Assembly: GCA_914767715.1 (NCBI GenBank)
Contig: OU612073.1
Location: 8,184,001-8,248,000, forward strand
Direction of reading: 5' to 3'
Origin: Membranipora membranacea
Taxonomy: Eukaryota; Bryozoa; Gymnolaemata; Cheilostomatida; Membraniporidae
DNA: 64,000 nucleotides
In this document: positions 53,910 to 64,000 of the stretch, piece by piece
Layout: each line of letters begins with the position of its first letter
Numbering within the stretch: the first letter of the stretch is position 1
Notes under the pieces: model-generated
Databases searched by the model: none
Told to the model about the DNA's origin: nothing
What the model saw: only the letters and a program-made list of their open reading frames with translations
Program-made: the position numbers and the translations under genes

Positions 53910-53975
53910 CTGGGCAGGCTTTCGGGGTTTGTGGGGGCCCTCCTACCCACCAAAAACCCTGACAGCCTGCCCAGG
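53910..53975. mobile_element. About 66-bp hairpin element just after the gene B polyadenylation signals
   Basis: CCTGGGCAGGCTTTCGGGGT pairs with ACCCTGACAGCCTGCCCAGG across a short C/G-rich loop. CTAA flanks both sides, a possible 4-bp target duplication. A structural role in transcript ending is only a possibility. Confidence 0.5.
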
Positions 53976-54054
53976 CTAACATCCTTCTTTGTATTCATGT
54001 TTGAGAGAAAACCAATACTTGCCATGCTTGACAGTGAATAATATGAGATTGAAC

Positions 54055-54293
54055 CAGGCCATTAGTTCTAGGGGAGGAGGGAGGCACTGCCTCCCTAGAC
54101 AGCTGAATACAGTGGCCTAAAAACACTATATTTGGATAATCCCTGTCAGATTCAGCTCCTCTGGAAATTTCATTTGCTAATTATACCCTATAAATTACTC
54201 GGAGAGGAGCTTACAACACTTCTCCTGGTGATGCTTCGGACTCACCTCAGTCATTTGCCACCCTTATAATTTTCTTTCTGAACTAACGCCCTG
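54055..54293 (-). mobile_element. MITE family M1, copy 7, with 5-bp target duplication, downstream of gene B
   Basis: It is in reverse orientation, from CAGGCCATTAGTTCTAGGGG to GAACTAACGCCCTG. TGAAC flanks both sides (54050-54054 and 54294-54298). Internal blocks match the other copies. Confidence 0.75.
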
Positions 54294-55117
54294 TGAACTG
54301 TGAATTCTAGCAGATCTTTCTACCAAACATTGATAGTAGAACTGTTATTGCTACGGAGCAGACAGAATGAACAGTTGGTTTTGTTGTTATTTCATAGCAC
54401 TGACTTGTATTATATTTAATTATATAACATGAAAAACTGGCAGAGGCAAAAGGTGTCAACATAAATATGCTATTAACCTAAATTTGGGTATTAACCCAGA
54501 AGGATTAACCCAGATGGGCCACTAGTTGATTAGCTATAGAAAGATGAATTATGTAATTCTATAATAATAAGTATTAGCATAAATCGACATGCATCAATGG
54601 CATATCCATGTATGTCCTCAGTCCGGGGCGGGAGATTTTCGCTGTCCAATGAGAAAAGGGAACTGTAAACATGTAAGCAAATGGGAGTTGCCTACCTCCT
54701 TGTTGGGATGGGATAACCAAGACCTCCTGTTGTGGTGTTAATTTTAAACCCACCAAATGATTTGGCGGAGGTTTTCCAAATTATCAGGAAGACACAGAAA
54801 GAATAACAGACCCCCTGCTTAGGTTATTTTCACACTCTCTGAAAGATTTGGAGTAGTTCTACTAAAAGTTACTAAATAGAAACTAGCCTTCCTGCTAAAA
54901 TTTAATTTTAGAACCTACAAAAGATTTGTAGGAGGTTTACTCAAATTACCTAGAAGAAACCAGATAAATAACTAGACATCCCGCTAGAAGCACACAATTT
55001 TGCACATGCTGAAAGGTTTTGGGGGGTTCGATCAAATTAACTAGAAGTTATAAAACTTGCTCAAAAACGCTCTCCTAAAGGATATAGGTTAAAATATAGG
55101 TCCATTGCTCATAAGCT

Positions 55118-55202
55118 GCCTGAATGCTGGTAGTGGAATTCCATTATTAACCATACTCCAGGATGTGGTTGATACCGGAATTTTGCTACCAGCAATCCAG
55201 GC
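55118..55202. repeat. Short palindrome, family P, third copy
   Basis: GCCTGAATGCTGGTAGTGGA pairs with the region ending GCTACCAGCAATCCAGGC. ATTATTAACCATAC is in the loop. Confidence 0.5.
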
Positions 55203-55623
55203 ATAGTCTAAGGTAACATCAAAAGCTAGCATCACAGCAAGGAACAAGCGGATATGTAATTTGGAATTTTTATTTGTAAGATCATCCTGAAAAATAAAAA
55301 TACATGTGAAACACTAACAATGTATCACTTTCTTAAATTAAGACTTTGAAATCTGTTTTTTTGTGGTGTTAACTTTTTATTTCCTGTCAGTGCTCCTCAA
55401 TGAGACAGTGATTACAATTTGATATAACAGCTTATGCGAAAACAAGAACTAGCATATGCTCATTGGTAAATTCAATGAATAAAATGTATATATAGTATAA
55501 AGTCTAGCTCTATAAGTAACAACACAAGTAATGCATTGCGTTTTTTGCTGCCAAGTGCAGTTTTTGAATGACTTGGAACAAACCAGCCACTTCTAGATGG
55601 GATACACGCTAGTGTTGATGTAG

Positions 55624-56050
55624 TCATGGATTAGAAAAGTACAAAATACAGTGTTGCTTGTACTTTTCTATTTTCTCCTTATCTATTTTTCCAAGTAGGG
55701 GATACCAGCATGGGGCTGCATTTATCATGAGTGGTGTAATGCGTGATTTGTAAAACAGAGTGAGGGTACTGTTGTTCACATCCGCCTTCCAAAGCCTGCA
55801 GACTGCATGGAATGCAGGTCGGCATATTTCAATGCTGGAGTGAAAATGTCGTTTGAAACACATTGAAAGACGTTGGTGGAATGCAACACCCTTTCTCTTA
55901 GACTGAGCAATTTTCTGCCAACTGCCACCTCTGGCGTGTTGATGGATATCGGGTCAAGCTGCTCTCTAAAGCTAAAACGTGATGGTGTCTGACTTTGTCG
56001 TGTTTAACATCATACAGTACTGCACACACCTGGAAGCAGCATAATCAGCT
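55624..56050 (-). pseudogene. LINE relic, reverse transcriptase C-terminal (thumb) region
   Basis: The minus-strand frame at 55863-55624 contains LFYKSRITPLMINAAPCWYP then KIDKEKIEKYKQH, the usual post-catalytic region of LINE RTs. A plausible upstream continuation in other frames (about 56050-55870) is broken. It is a separate insertion from the relic at 19590. Confidence 0.55.
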
Positions 56051-56371
56051 GCCTCCGGGTGGCAGGTGAGTAGACTGTGTAAAAGTTGGCTATACCCACC
56101 CAAGTGTAGAACCACCAAGAGACAAAACACCTCTTTTGAATTTTATATGCGGTTTTTCAACTAATTCAGCTCAGACTCCTTTTTATTTTATTTTTCCATA
56201 TGTGCCGTACTTTCGATGCTATCAACCTTTCATAGGATGGGTATTAGAATTAAAAAATAAACAATCTTCAAACTTCAAGCAATGATGACTGATAAGAGAA
56301 GTTGTTGGGAATGACTTCCTCCTCCTTGCATTAGCTGTGCTACAACTGTAGCCGCTCTTTCTCATCTAGAC

Positions 56372-56854
56372 TTGTGCAAGCCACATGATCAAGTAAAAAA
56401 AATTTGGTATTATTCTGGACCTGGATTATTCTGGATTATTCTGATTTATTCTGGATTATTCTGGATATTATTCTGGATATTATTCTGGACCTCTTGCCCT
56501 AGTGTTAACAGTATCTTCTCCGAAATAGAAAACTGCAGTTCAGTCAATGTCCCATTTATTTATTTGTATTTAATGCGTATGATTGTAATTGGGTTAATTG
56601 TTGAAGGGGCCAGTTTGGTCAGAGGATGCTATGAGAACTGCACCATATCTGACCAAGGGCTAATTCGGCTGGCCACAAATGAAAATATGCACTTAGAAAA
56701 ATTTCTTGACCAGTTCAAAGTGCCAAATAGAGGAAATGGCATGGTATGCTACAAGTTTAAGTGTGACAGTAACCAGCCTGTCTTGCCAAATATTATTCGA
56801 CGGGAGGGGGTGTTTTCCCCCCTTGAACAGATCATCATAAAGATTACAACATAA
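56372..56854 (+). other. 160-codon open frame, unrecognised, built partly on a tandem repeat
   Basis: The first third is the ATTATTCTGG repeat, which encodes a hydrophobic Trp/Phe/Ile run. The last 90 codons are non-repetitive and of balanced composition, with six Cys in the frame overall. No splice context, promoter or homology is evident. It is most likely fortuitous, but it is the longest unspliced frame outside the transporters. Confidence 0.2.
56408..56490 (+). repeat. Short tandem repeat, unit ATTATTCTGG (10-12 bp)
   Basis: About seven units of (GG)ATTATTCTGG and GGATATTATTCT, slightly mixed in length. They form the N-terminal part of the open frame at 56372-56854. Confidence 0.75.
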
Positions 56855-58126
56855 AACCCTTCACATTGTTGCTTATCGTTGCTCTAAGCTAACTGTTAAC
56901 CAGTCACCTCATATTTGGATGTCAGTTTTCATTTATAGCTCACGTCCTTAATACTGCAGGCACACATTCTTGGTAAGCGCTGAAATAGATTGCTGTCCTC
57001 AAAAAATCAGGCTTTAGGTATTATCTCTTAATTTTTCCTAAAAATTTATTCCGATTAATAAAATTCAGCTGATGATCAAGTTCAAATGAGGGTTGTTCTT
57101 TTCAACACCCTCATACTATGGTTTATTTCGTACAATGGTTTTCCTGGTAAACAATTAAATCAGATTTTTATTTATTGGCATAATTTTCATTCGATCTTTG
57201 CTATGATAATTTCATCTTTGATAAAGATAATTCAATCTTTGCTATGGCATTCGAGCTATAAATCACACTCAAGATGCCACTGTCAAGTTTTGTGGCAGTG
57301 CCACTGTTTTATCTGGGTGGCAATGAGGCAATACTTTGTGTTTCTTTCTGTGATTTAAATCAATATTTGCTGCAAACCTGTGTTGGAAAATTGATGGAAT
57401 AATTGTTTGGATTTGGTTTGACAGGAATCAAAAGTCGTCTATGCAACATATCTGCGAGTGATAAGACACCTGATCATATCTAGAGGATTTTCAGTTTTTC
57501 TAGTGATAACTAATTGTTTTTTTTGGTTCAAGCTTCCTAACACTGGTCAGTGGCAGCGCACAAGGCCAAATAGGCATTGTTTAAAAAATAGAAAGTATTG
57601 AAGAGTTAAGAGGGGAAAAAATCAGAAATGTCAGACAAATATGTGCTTATATAACCTTACGGAAGTGCATTAATTGAAAACACTGCCTGGCACGCTGTAC
57701 AATAACAGTGCAAAATCTAAAACATTTGCGTATTTAAATGTGGAGTAACCCTTATTTCTACACCCAAATCACAGCCGCCTAGCGTTTCATAACTAATTAA
57801 GCTGGAATACTGAAATAATTAACTTTAAATTAAAGTTTTGTAAGTTTTGAACGTCGATGTTATTTTGATGTCCCTGCAGCTTTTCTTAAAATCAGTTGTG
57901 TAACAATGAATTTTGTGGGATCCCCTTCAACTGATCTTACATAAAAAACACAGTATTTAAGTGTTTGTTAGCCAGGAGCCCACAATATAGCACATTAAAT
58001 GTGTCAACAACGATTTGCTCCTGTAGATGCGAGTTTTACGTGAAGCCATAAAGTGATAGGAAGTTAAAAAAACAGAAATTTGCTGAAGAGGAGGTTGACA
58101 AAATTTGCTAGAAGGACAAAATCAGG

Positions 58127-61100
58127 ATGGACCGAGATGAGAACGAAAACCTGCTATGTGAATACGACTTATCATCGGACGATGAAAAAAGGTAGGAGAG
58201 AAAAGCAAGGTGACTAAAACTGACCAACAAAAATAAATCATAAAGAAATTATTATTGAAGAGGTCCCTTATGTTGCCCGCCAACCCCCACATATTTGTAT
58301 TGATTGCGGATGAATGTGTGAATTGATATTTAGATATGTTAAGTAAAATGCCGAGTTTTAAACATTTTATAGGGATTTTGCGATAAGATGGGGGGGGGGG
58401 GGTGGGGAGCACCTAAATTGCCATATGCCCGATAATCGATGAGTGTTCTAAGGACATCAAACAGCCTGAATATGTGCATAAAGTGGGGAATGAAAATCAT
58501 GCTTATGTTTGCTGTAATTTTCAGGAAAGGCAGTAGTGTGAGCAGTGAGGAGGCAACTACCGAAAAATTCCGTCAGCATGACTACAACAACTTTGAGCCG
58601 TCACATCCCTGGATCTCTATCTTCATAGCTTTCCTCGCTTTTGCAGTTGATGCTATGCTCTTTACTGTAGTAGGTAAGTGCATTGTAAGTCTTACCGCTG
58701 GGATTTTGGCCTTTTTTTGATAAATTAAAAATGATTAAATTCAGATGTCGGATCACACGCCACATCCCGAAATTTTAGTGCCATAGTGTTTGCAGGCAGG
58801 TCGAAGAACACCTGAGAGCCAACCAATCCCCAGAAGTCGATGGACTGCAGTGGGATTCGAACCCAGGACCTTCAACATTTGCATGCTAAAGACACAGCGC
58901 TCTAACCAACTGAGCCACCCGCATTTTTGAAAAAATATGTTCTTTTATCGGTTTGGGTTATTTCGCCACTCGGCTTGCTGCACTCTTCATAACTTGTTGT
59001 GATTGATATATATATATATATATATATATTAAAAAATATCTCACGTACATATTGTCTTTGGCACACATATAAAACCTTGACCATATAAAAACTAACTAGA
59101 TTTATCACATTTACGCCAGGCAGCACTCAAGCTAAATAAACTTAATAATATATGTTAAATCACTTCCAGCCACAAAGACTTTTTACTCCTATTTTTAAGC
59201 CATGCATGTTATACTGTAATCATTTTTAAGATGCACTGCATTTCCATGGTAATTTTGAGATCGACCTGAGACTAATTTCGAGGGTCTTCGAGATCTTCCG
59301 AGATCGCCCTGAGCTCCAAGGTTCAGCTCGCACATAACCTCTCACACTATGGCGAGTTGCTGTGGCCGAGCGGTTAGTATCAGAGAATCAGATGCGGGAT
59401 GCCAGGGTTCAAATCCTGGCGGCTGTAGATTTTTTTTGATGTTTTTTTGCAGCTCTATCATGGAAATGGCTGCATATTTTGAGATTGAGCCAAGAGGTGA
59501 CAACTCAGCCTGATCTAGGCCAACCTTGAAATTCACTCATGGAAACATGATGATTATGAGCATCAGTATTTAGCACCTATTTTAACAACTTATCATGTTA
59601 GTGATAGAGAAATACAATCAGTGAATCAATCAATATGGTGTCAACAATTCCAATTTTTTCTTTTTCAGATCCGATTTTACCAGATATGTTGAGACAGATA
59701 GATCTCCAACCTGACCGATGGGTGAGTAACGCGTGGCTGACTCAGGCAGAACCACTGGTGCACAGTAACGAAACAGAAGCACTTCAGACTAAAAATTCCG
59801 TTAAGATAGCTGTGATGATCGGAATGAAACCACTATTGGAAATGGCTTTCAACATTTGTATAGGATTCTTAATTGAAAGGTAAGAATAATAACACCATTA
59901 ATAAAATCTGAGAATTATCAAATGGCAGTATGAGAAATGGAAGCTGCCGCTGAGATTTAACAAAATGACACCGCTTTTTTTATTTGAGAATTAAAATATC
60001 AAAGTGTGGCAAAATCTTTTGTTTTTATCCTCTATGGTTGTTCAAAGATTAGTAACTGTGAAAATCAAATAAGCTGTTGGTAACTAAAAACCTTTTGATT
60101 TACAAAAGATGTTTTACAATTAATTTATCTAAGCTGCTCTCCAAGATAAAAAGGGTAAAATTCATTATTTATAGTTCACACCGATGAGCCCTTTATACAA
60201 ACCAAATCTCAGTTCAGCAATAAATTCAGCTTACATTTTAGGTCATTAATGCTTTTTTCCTTTTAAAAACTGTGGTTTTTTTGATCAAAAAAAGAAAAGA
60301 AAATGCAAATGAGAGAAAAACACATGTTGTAGTTTTAGGAGGCATGAATTACCTCATTTATGTTCGCTCGTGGCACATCCACACACTGCTTGACGATTGA
60401 CCTGAGATGCTCTGATACACTCTGCGCCACTACGCATGTCAATGCCCTTTGGAACCAAAGACCTAAAATCTTCCGATTGCGACTGGCCTCTTGGTCCCAG
60501 GTCTCAGATTCACGTTTTTGCCCATCCCATACTTGAACCCAGTCACTGTGCTGCAGTGATAATCAAGCCGCATTTATTAGCTGCACATGTGCAAAGAAGC
60601 ACTTGAGAATCACTCCATTTTCAAGAAAAAAAATGCGTTCACAATATCAATATAGTTAGAAGGTAAATTTGTAGGACATTTTATGCGCCGACCGATATTT
60701 TAATCTTGAGGGTCAATAAAAATTGCCAGTTCAAGGTTGAAGTCTAACCCTTGAAAGCGTTGCTCAGAAACATTGTTGGTCAAGCAGGTCCAAAACATCA
60801 CTAGGAGGGGTACTGCAACCTACTCAAAGCAATTTAGTTTATATCAATAGTGAAAAGAAATCCCAAAGGAGCTGTTTATGTTTTTGGGCCACCTTATTTA
60901 GCTTTCAAGGGGAGGCAGTGCCTCCCTGCCTGCCCTATAACTACGGGCCTGACCAACAGCTAGGTCAAGCTAGTGTCAAGTGTGTCTACCTCATAGACAT
61001 AGCATAACACATTGCTATTACGTTTTTGGTCGTCATACTTGCCAAGTCAAGTAGCTCTAGTTTTATAGTATACTGCTTGGTCAAGTGCTTGACTGGTATT

Positions 61101-63046
61101 CACTGGATCTTTGCTAGCACACACTTACAGCGATGCAGATAATAATTTCCATCAATTTATGATGCATTATTGTCTTATTTTTCTCATGTAGCGTTTCTAG
61201 GTCACTGTATTTAGCTCTCTAAGGGAGGCAGTATCTCTCTGCCTCCCCTAGAACTACGGGCCTGACCAACAGCTAGGTCAAGCTAGTGTCAAGTGAGTCT
61301 ACCTCATAGACATAGCATAACACATTGCTATTACGTTTTTGGTCGTCATACTTGTCATGTCAAGTATCTCTCTGGTTTTATAGTATACTGCTTGGTCAAG
61401 TGCTTGACTGGTATTCACTGGATCTTTGCTAGCACACACTTGCAGCAATGCAGATAATAATTTTCATCAATTTATGATGCTTTTGCCTTACTTTTATACT
61501 CATTTTATGTCCCACATTCTTAAAGTATCATTGTAAGACTTCATGTCCCTATCTATGCCATGGCCCATTTCTGCCATGCCATGTTTTGAAAGATTAGGCC
61601 ACGCCACGGTATATCTATAAGCACATTGATGCAATAATTGAAAACACATTTTATATACTCATGTGCTCGTTCAGCTTGAGGACTTGTTAAAAAAAATAAC
61701 AAGAGTCAGATCAATGAGAATTTAGTCTAAGTGCTCAGACCGGCTGCAATGCCAGTTAGTGGCATTACATTATCAACACTAAAATTGAGTGTTTGAAAAT
61801 TTAATGCCACTAACGGCATTGCAGACGTCTGAGCACTTGGACTAGGGTGAAGTTTGACTTACTCTGATGAAACTTTGTTTTTTACACCATCAATATTCTT
61901 ATAAGCCATATTTGAACATTGCAGAGTTTGCAATCATTTTTTTCACATCACCACATAAACTATTACCATCGTCAAATACGGAATAAATACTGTTTTATAT
62001 TATATGTTTACAGAATAGGGTATCGTGCTCCTATGCTGGTAGGGGCTGCCTTCAACATGGGGGCTACACTGAGCTTTGCGTATCTACGAAATTACTACCT
62101 GCTAATAATTGCTCGGGCTATGCAGGCACTTGCTGGAAGTCTCTCTGTGGTAGGAGGTACGATTGTAAACACAAACTTAGAATTTATCATTTACTGGATT
62201 AGAGTTTCTCATTCTGCAGCCAAATCCTGCATGACTCTCAAATTTCTCAGTAAATAAAATATTCAAAACTGCCTATCATTTCAAAGCTTGCAGTTAGCTC
62301 TCAGACTATTTTTCAACGAAATCAAGACTTTTAAACTTTTAAAATTTTAACACTTGTGTCTTGTAGCTCTGTCCTTTCTGGCAGCAACATTCCGTGAAGA
62401 CAAAGCAAGAATGAGAGCCACGTCAATTGCTTTCACTGGACTTTCAGTAGGATTGACAGGTGAGAAAAACTGTATGATACAAAGTTATGAGCTTAGGAAC
62501 TTGAGTTGCCTCCTACTACATAAAGAGTAGACAACTGGCAAACCAATCTGATCAGTACACAAAGCACATCCGCACTGACACCGACAATGCCCGTGACTAC
62601 GTCAATACTGGTGGTCGCATCTCATACAAAGAAGTGGTTGCTTTATTCCCGCTAGTACAAGAGCTGCACTTGGTAGCAAGAACTTGTTTAAGCATTACTA
62701 ATATTGTTATTAAAATTTTCTTATTTTTATCGCTCTCTCTTTTGCTTTAACTAGTACTGACAGGATATGTTCATGAAATAAGGCAATCCATTATACTGTA
62801 TAATGGAATCCATTTTGTACGAAATTAATTCTGTTACAGGAGGATATGTGATGGGAAGTTTCCTGTACCAGTTTTGTGCTACAGAGTGTCCATACCTGAT
62901 TATCGCCGGCATATGCCTGGTTGATAGCACATTTAGAATTCTCTTTGTTACGTCTAAACCAAGCTCGGAAGGCAAAAAAGTAAAGGCTAGTTTGTCTGAT
63001 AGTGCTATATCCTTACTTAAAGATCCACTTGTGCTTGCAGGACTGG
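58127..63046 (+). CDS. Gene C: SLC18-like MFS transporter, partial (first six exons; continues beyond the window)
   Basis: Exons: 58127-58191, 58525-58673, 59669-59879, 62014-62156, 62367-62459, 62840-63046. Phases match genes A and B exactly (2, 1, 2, 1, 1, 1); exon 3 (211 nt) equals that of gene A, and exons 4 and 5 (143 and 93 nt) equal those of both. The ATG is the first after an in-frame TAG at 58109. The N-terminus has ENENLL, an acidic dileucine motif, then an acidic serine cluster. TM1 contains D64 and ends TVV-DPILPDM. The luminal loop has sequon N105. TM2 has K125, E129 and N133, followed by ERIGYRAP. TM4 (ARAMQALAGS) and TM5-6 (GGYVMGSFLYQF) are clear. The exon equivalent to gene B exon 7 (TM7) was not found before 64000, so the rest lies outside. 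Gene C follows gene B in tandem, 4.9 kb downstream of its stop. Confidence 0.83.
58740..58925 (-). mobile_element. tRNA-derived SINE in intron 2 of gene C
   Basis: On the minus strand the head reads GGTGGCTCAGTTGGTTAGAGC (A box) and, about 40 nt on, GGTTCGAATCCCA (B box). The acceptor stem does not pair and there is extra sequence before the T arm, so it is not a tRNA gene. The tail contains TTCTGGGGATTGGTTGG, like the SINE at 18371-18410. Confidence 0.6.
59008..59030 (+). repeat. (TA)n microsatellite in intron 2 of gene C
   Basis: An uninterrupted TATATATATA run. Similar AT runs lie at about 11136-11154 and 12548-12561, and poly-G runs at 10380-10394, 23100-23112, 45642-45651 and 58389-58399. 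Confidence 0.8.
59355..59535 (+). mobile_element. tRNA-like SINE (Ser/Leu-type head) in intron 2 of gene C
   Basis: GTGGCCGAGCGGTTAG (A box) and CAGGGTTCAAATCCTGG (B box) match class II tRNAs. The acceptor stem does not pair, the T loop is irregular and no long variable arm folds. A T-run and unrelated body follow. A tRNA pseudogene is the alternative. Confidence 0.5.
60395..60560 (-). mobile_element. Degenerate tRNA-like SINE in intron 3 of gene C
   Basis: On the minus strand GGGTTCAAGTATGGGA resembles a B box and GTGGCGCAGAGTG resembles an A box, but in this strand the B-box-like piece comes first. It may be two fragments or a rearranged copy. Confidence 0.25.
60780..60950 (+). mobile_element. 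MITE family M1, 5'-truncated copy 8, in intron 3 of gene C
   Basis: The 5' end is missing or diverged. The block from CATCACTAGGAGGGGTACTG to CTATAACTACGGGCCTG is kept. Its last part is included in the tandem duplication that follows. Confidence 0.6.
60885..61497 (+). repeat. Tandem duplication, period 313 bp, in intron 3 of gene C
   Basis: The end of an M1 MITE plus about 230 bp of flank (starting GACCAACAGCTAGGTCAAGC) occurs at 60951 and again at 61264. The flank copies are almost identical. The MITE ends carried with them have diverged more. Confidence 0.8.
61724..61843. repeat. Palindromic element, family P, longest copy, in intron 3 of gene C
   Basis: AGTCTAAGTGCTCAGAC pairs with GTCTGAGCACTTGGACT with one mismatch. 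Inside, GCAATGCCAGTTAGTGGCAT pairs with ATGCCACTAACGGCATTGC around a 45-bp loop containing ATTATCAACAC. Confidence 0.65.
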
Positions 63047-63345
63047 GTAAGTACACTGTTGTGCATTTAACTTGTTTCTAAGCAATGAGTTCATTGCTCT
63101 AAAGCTGAGTCAAGCTATAAAAATGTTTTGTTCACATTTGCTCAGATTTAGTCTGGCTCCATCCACTATTAACTATAAACCTTAACATATCAAACTGTTT
63201 GTCCCTAACTCCATTCCTAGATCAAGCAGGATACACCCTCCCTAGATCGAATATGATCCAATTTGCTTGCATTAGGAGTTGCCCCTCCCCTTCAAGCCCA
63301 GATGTAGACATTCTTCATTAAACATGATCTAGTTATACCTTAGAT

Positions 63346-64000
63346 CAGGGGTGCTCAAACTTTTGTGCCAGTGGGCCAATTTCAAAAATTAGCATATTGA
63401 AGTGGGCCAGACTTTTTTTGCGCCAAGCAAGCAGGCTATCAGTCAGGGGCGTATTAAGTGTATTATTGAACCCCAGATCCGCGCTAAGCGCGACAAATTT
63501 TTTGGATCTTGGGTTGGCAAGTAAAAATCTGGGGTAGAAAAGATCTTGGGTTGAGCTCATTGATCTGGGGTTGAATTCCAACTTTGTGAAAAAAGAAGAG
63601 ATACCTTCCCTTCTTCCCCACCCACAGACCCCCCACAACCAGTATGATAAGGTGGTCTGTGCCCTTGAGGCAGTCAAGGGCCAACTAGAAATGTGTAGTG
63701 ACATGTACCAAGGAGTACCTCTTTGCATGTACTCAGCAGTATCGTCATGTAAGATCATATGTTTTATAGGGAGTAGGGACTGACCACCATGGATATTGAA
63801 CCTTAATATGATGATTCTATTTTGATTTGGTTTGCAACCATAACTCCCTGCTGATGTAGAGTGGAATCAAAGAGTTAATAAATGATTGGAGTGGAGGAAT
63901 TGCCAGGCCACTCACTGCAGGGATAAGCTCAGTTCTGTTAGCTATATTGTATAGTAGCTGTAACAGTTTCATTCAGATCCTCATGTTTCCTCATATGCAT
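63346..64000. mobile_element. hAT-type DNA transposon end (partial, runs to window edge)
   Basis: CAGGGGTGCTCAAACTTTTG followed by GTGGGCCA is the classic start of Charlie-like hAT elements. A second CAGGGGCGTATTAAG at 63437 suggests nesting. The following open frames (63345-63783) show no domain I recognise. The other terminus is not in the window. Confidence 0.5.

Larger units (their letters stand above)
53976..58126. other. Intergenic region between genes B and C
   Basis: It holds M1 copy 7, palindrome P at 55118, a LINE relic at 55624 and the repeat-built frame at 56372. The last 1.2 kb before the gene C ATG have no clear TATA box. The gene C promoter should lie here. Confidence 0.5.

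Noticed and set aside
58837-58925. Functional tRNA gene on the minus strand
   Set aside because: The acceptor stem is not complementary and there is extra sequence before the T arm; it continues into a SINE body.
59355-59430. Functional tRNA-Ser or tRNA-Leu gene
   Set aside because: A and B boxes are present, but the acceptor stem does not pair, the T loop is irregular and the variable arm is missing.
1-64000. CRISPR arrays, bacterial operons or riboswitches
   Set aside because: The window is plainly eukaryotic, with spliced genes and retroelements; the regular repeats are minisatellites or MITEs.

Overview
This is animal nuclear DNA, most likely from an invertebrate. It is AT-rich, with short exons (about 45-300 bp), introns of hundreds to thousands of bases with GT-AG borders, tRNA-derived SINEs, non-LTR retrotransposon relics and many small inverted-repeat elements. 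I cannot name the phylum from the sequence.

The main content is a cluster of three paralogous major-facilitator transporters related to the SLC18 family (vesicular monoamine and acetylcholine transporters). Gene A (minus strand, 39061 down to 30611, 11 exons, 559 residues) and gene B (plus strand, 41676-53239, 11 exons, 469 residues) are complete and lie head to head. Gene C (plus strand, from 58127, six exons seen) runs off the right edge. I joined the exons by hand; every join keeps frame and both full genes end in a stop. Intron positions and phases are the same in all three, and several exon lengths are identical. All three keep the TM1 Asp and the TM2 Lys and Asn of VMAT. Genes A and B have lost the acidic residues of TM7, TM10 and TM11 that VMAT/VAChT use for coupling and substrate binding, and all three have Glu in place of the TM2 Gln. 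This looks like a divergent SLC18 branch with changed chemistry.

The left half (1-30 kb) is gene-poor. Its one convincing gene is at 14351-16146: four exons encoding a 126-residue secreted, cysteine-rich, strongly basic peptide precursor, with a TATA box and a perfect CRE (TGACGTCA) just upstream. Weak candidate exons lie at 5547-7044. The rest is repeats: tandem duplications, a SINE/minisatellite pair in inverted orientation (17964-18366 and 21101-21503) enclosing a decayed LINE, and small hairpin elements.

The transporter cluster is full of non-autonomous elements. A 798-bp near-perfect fold-back element sits between the divergent genes A and B. A roughly 230-bp MITE family (ends CAGGGCCGTAGTT / AACTACGGGCCTG, 5-bp target duplications) occurs in introns of all three genes. 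A 64-bp element with a clean 8-bp duplication lies in intron 1 of gene B. The right edge begins a hAT-type element. All calls come from reading the sequence; no database search or alignment program was run.
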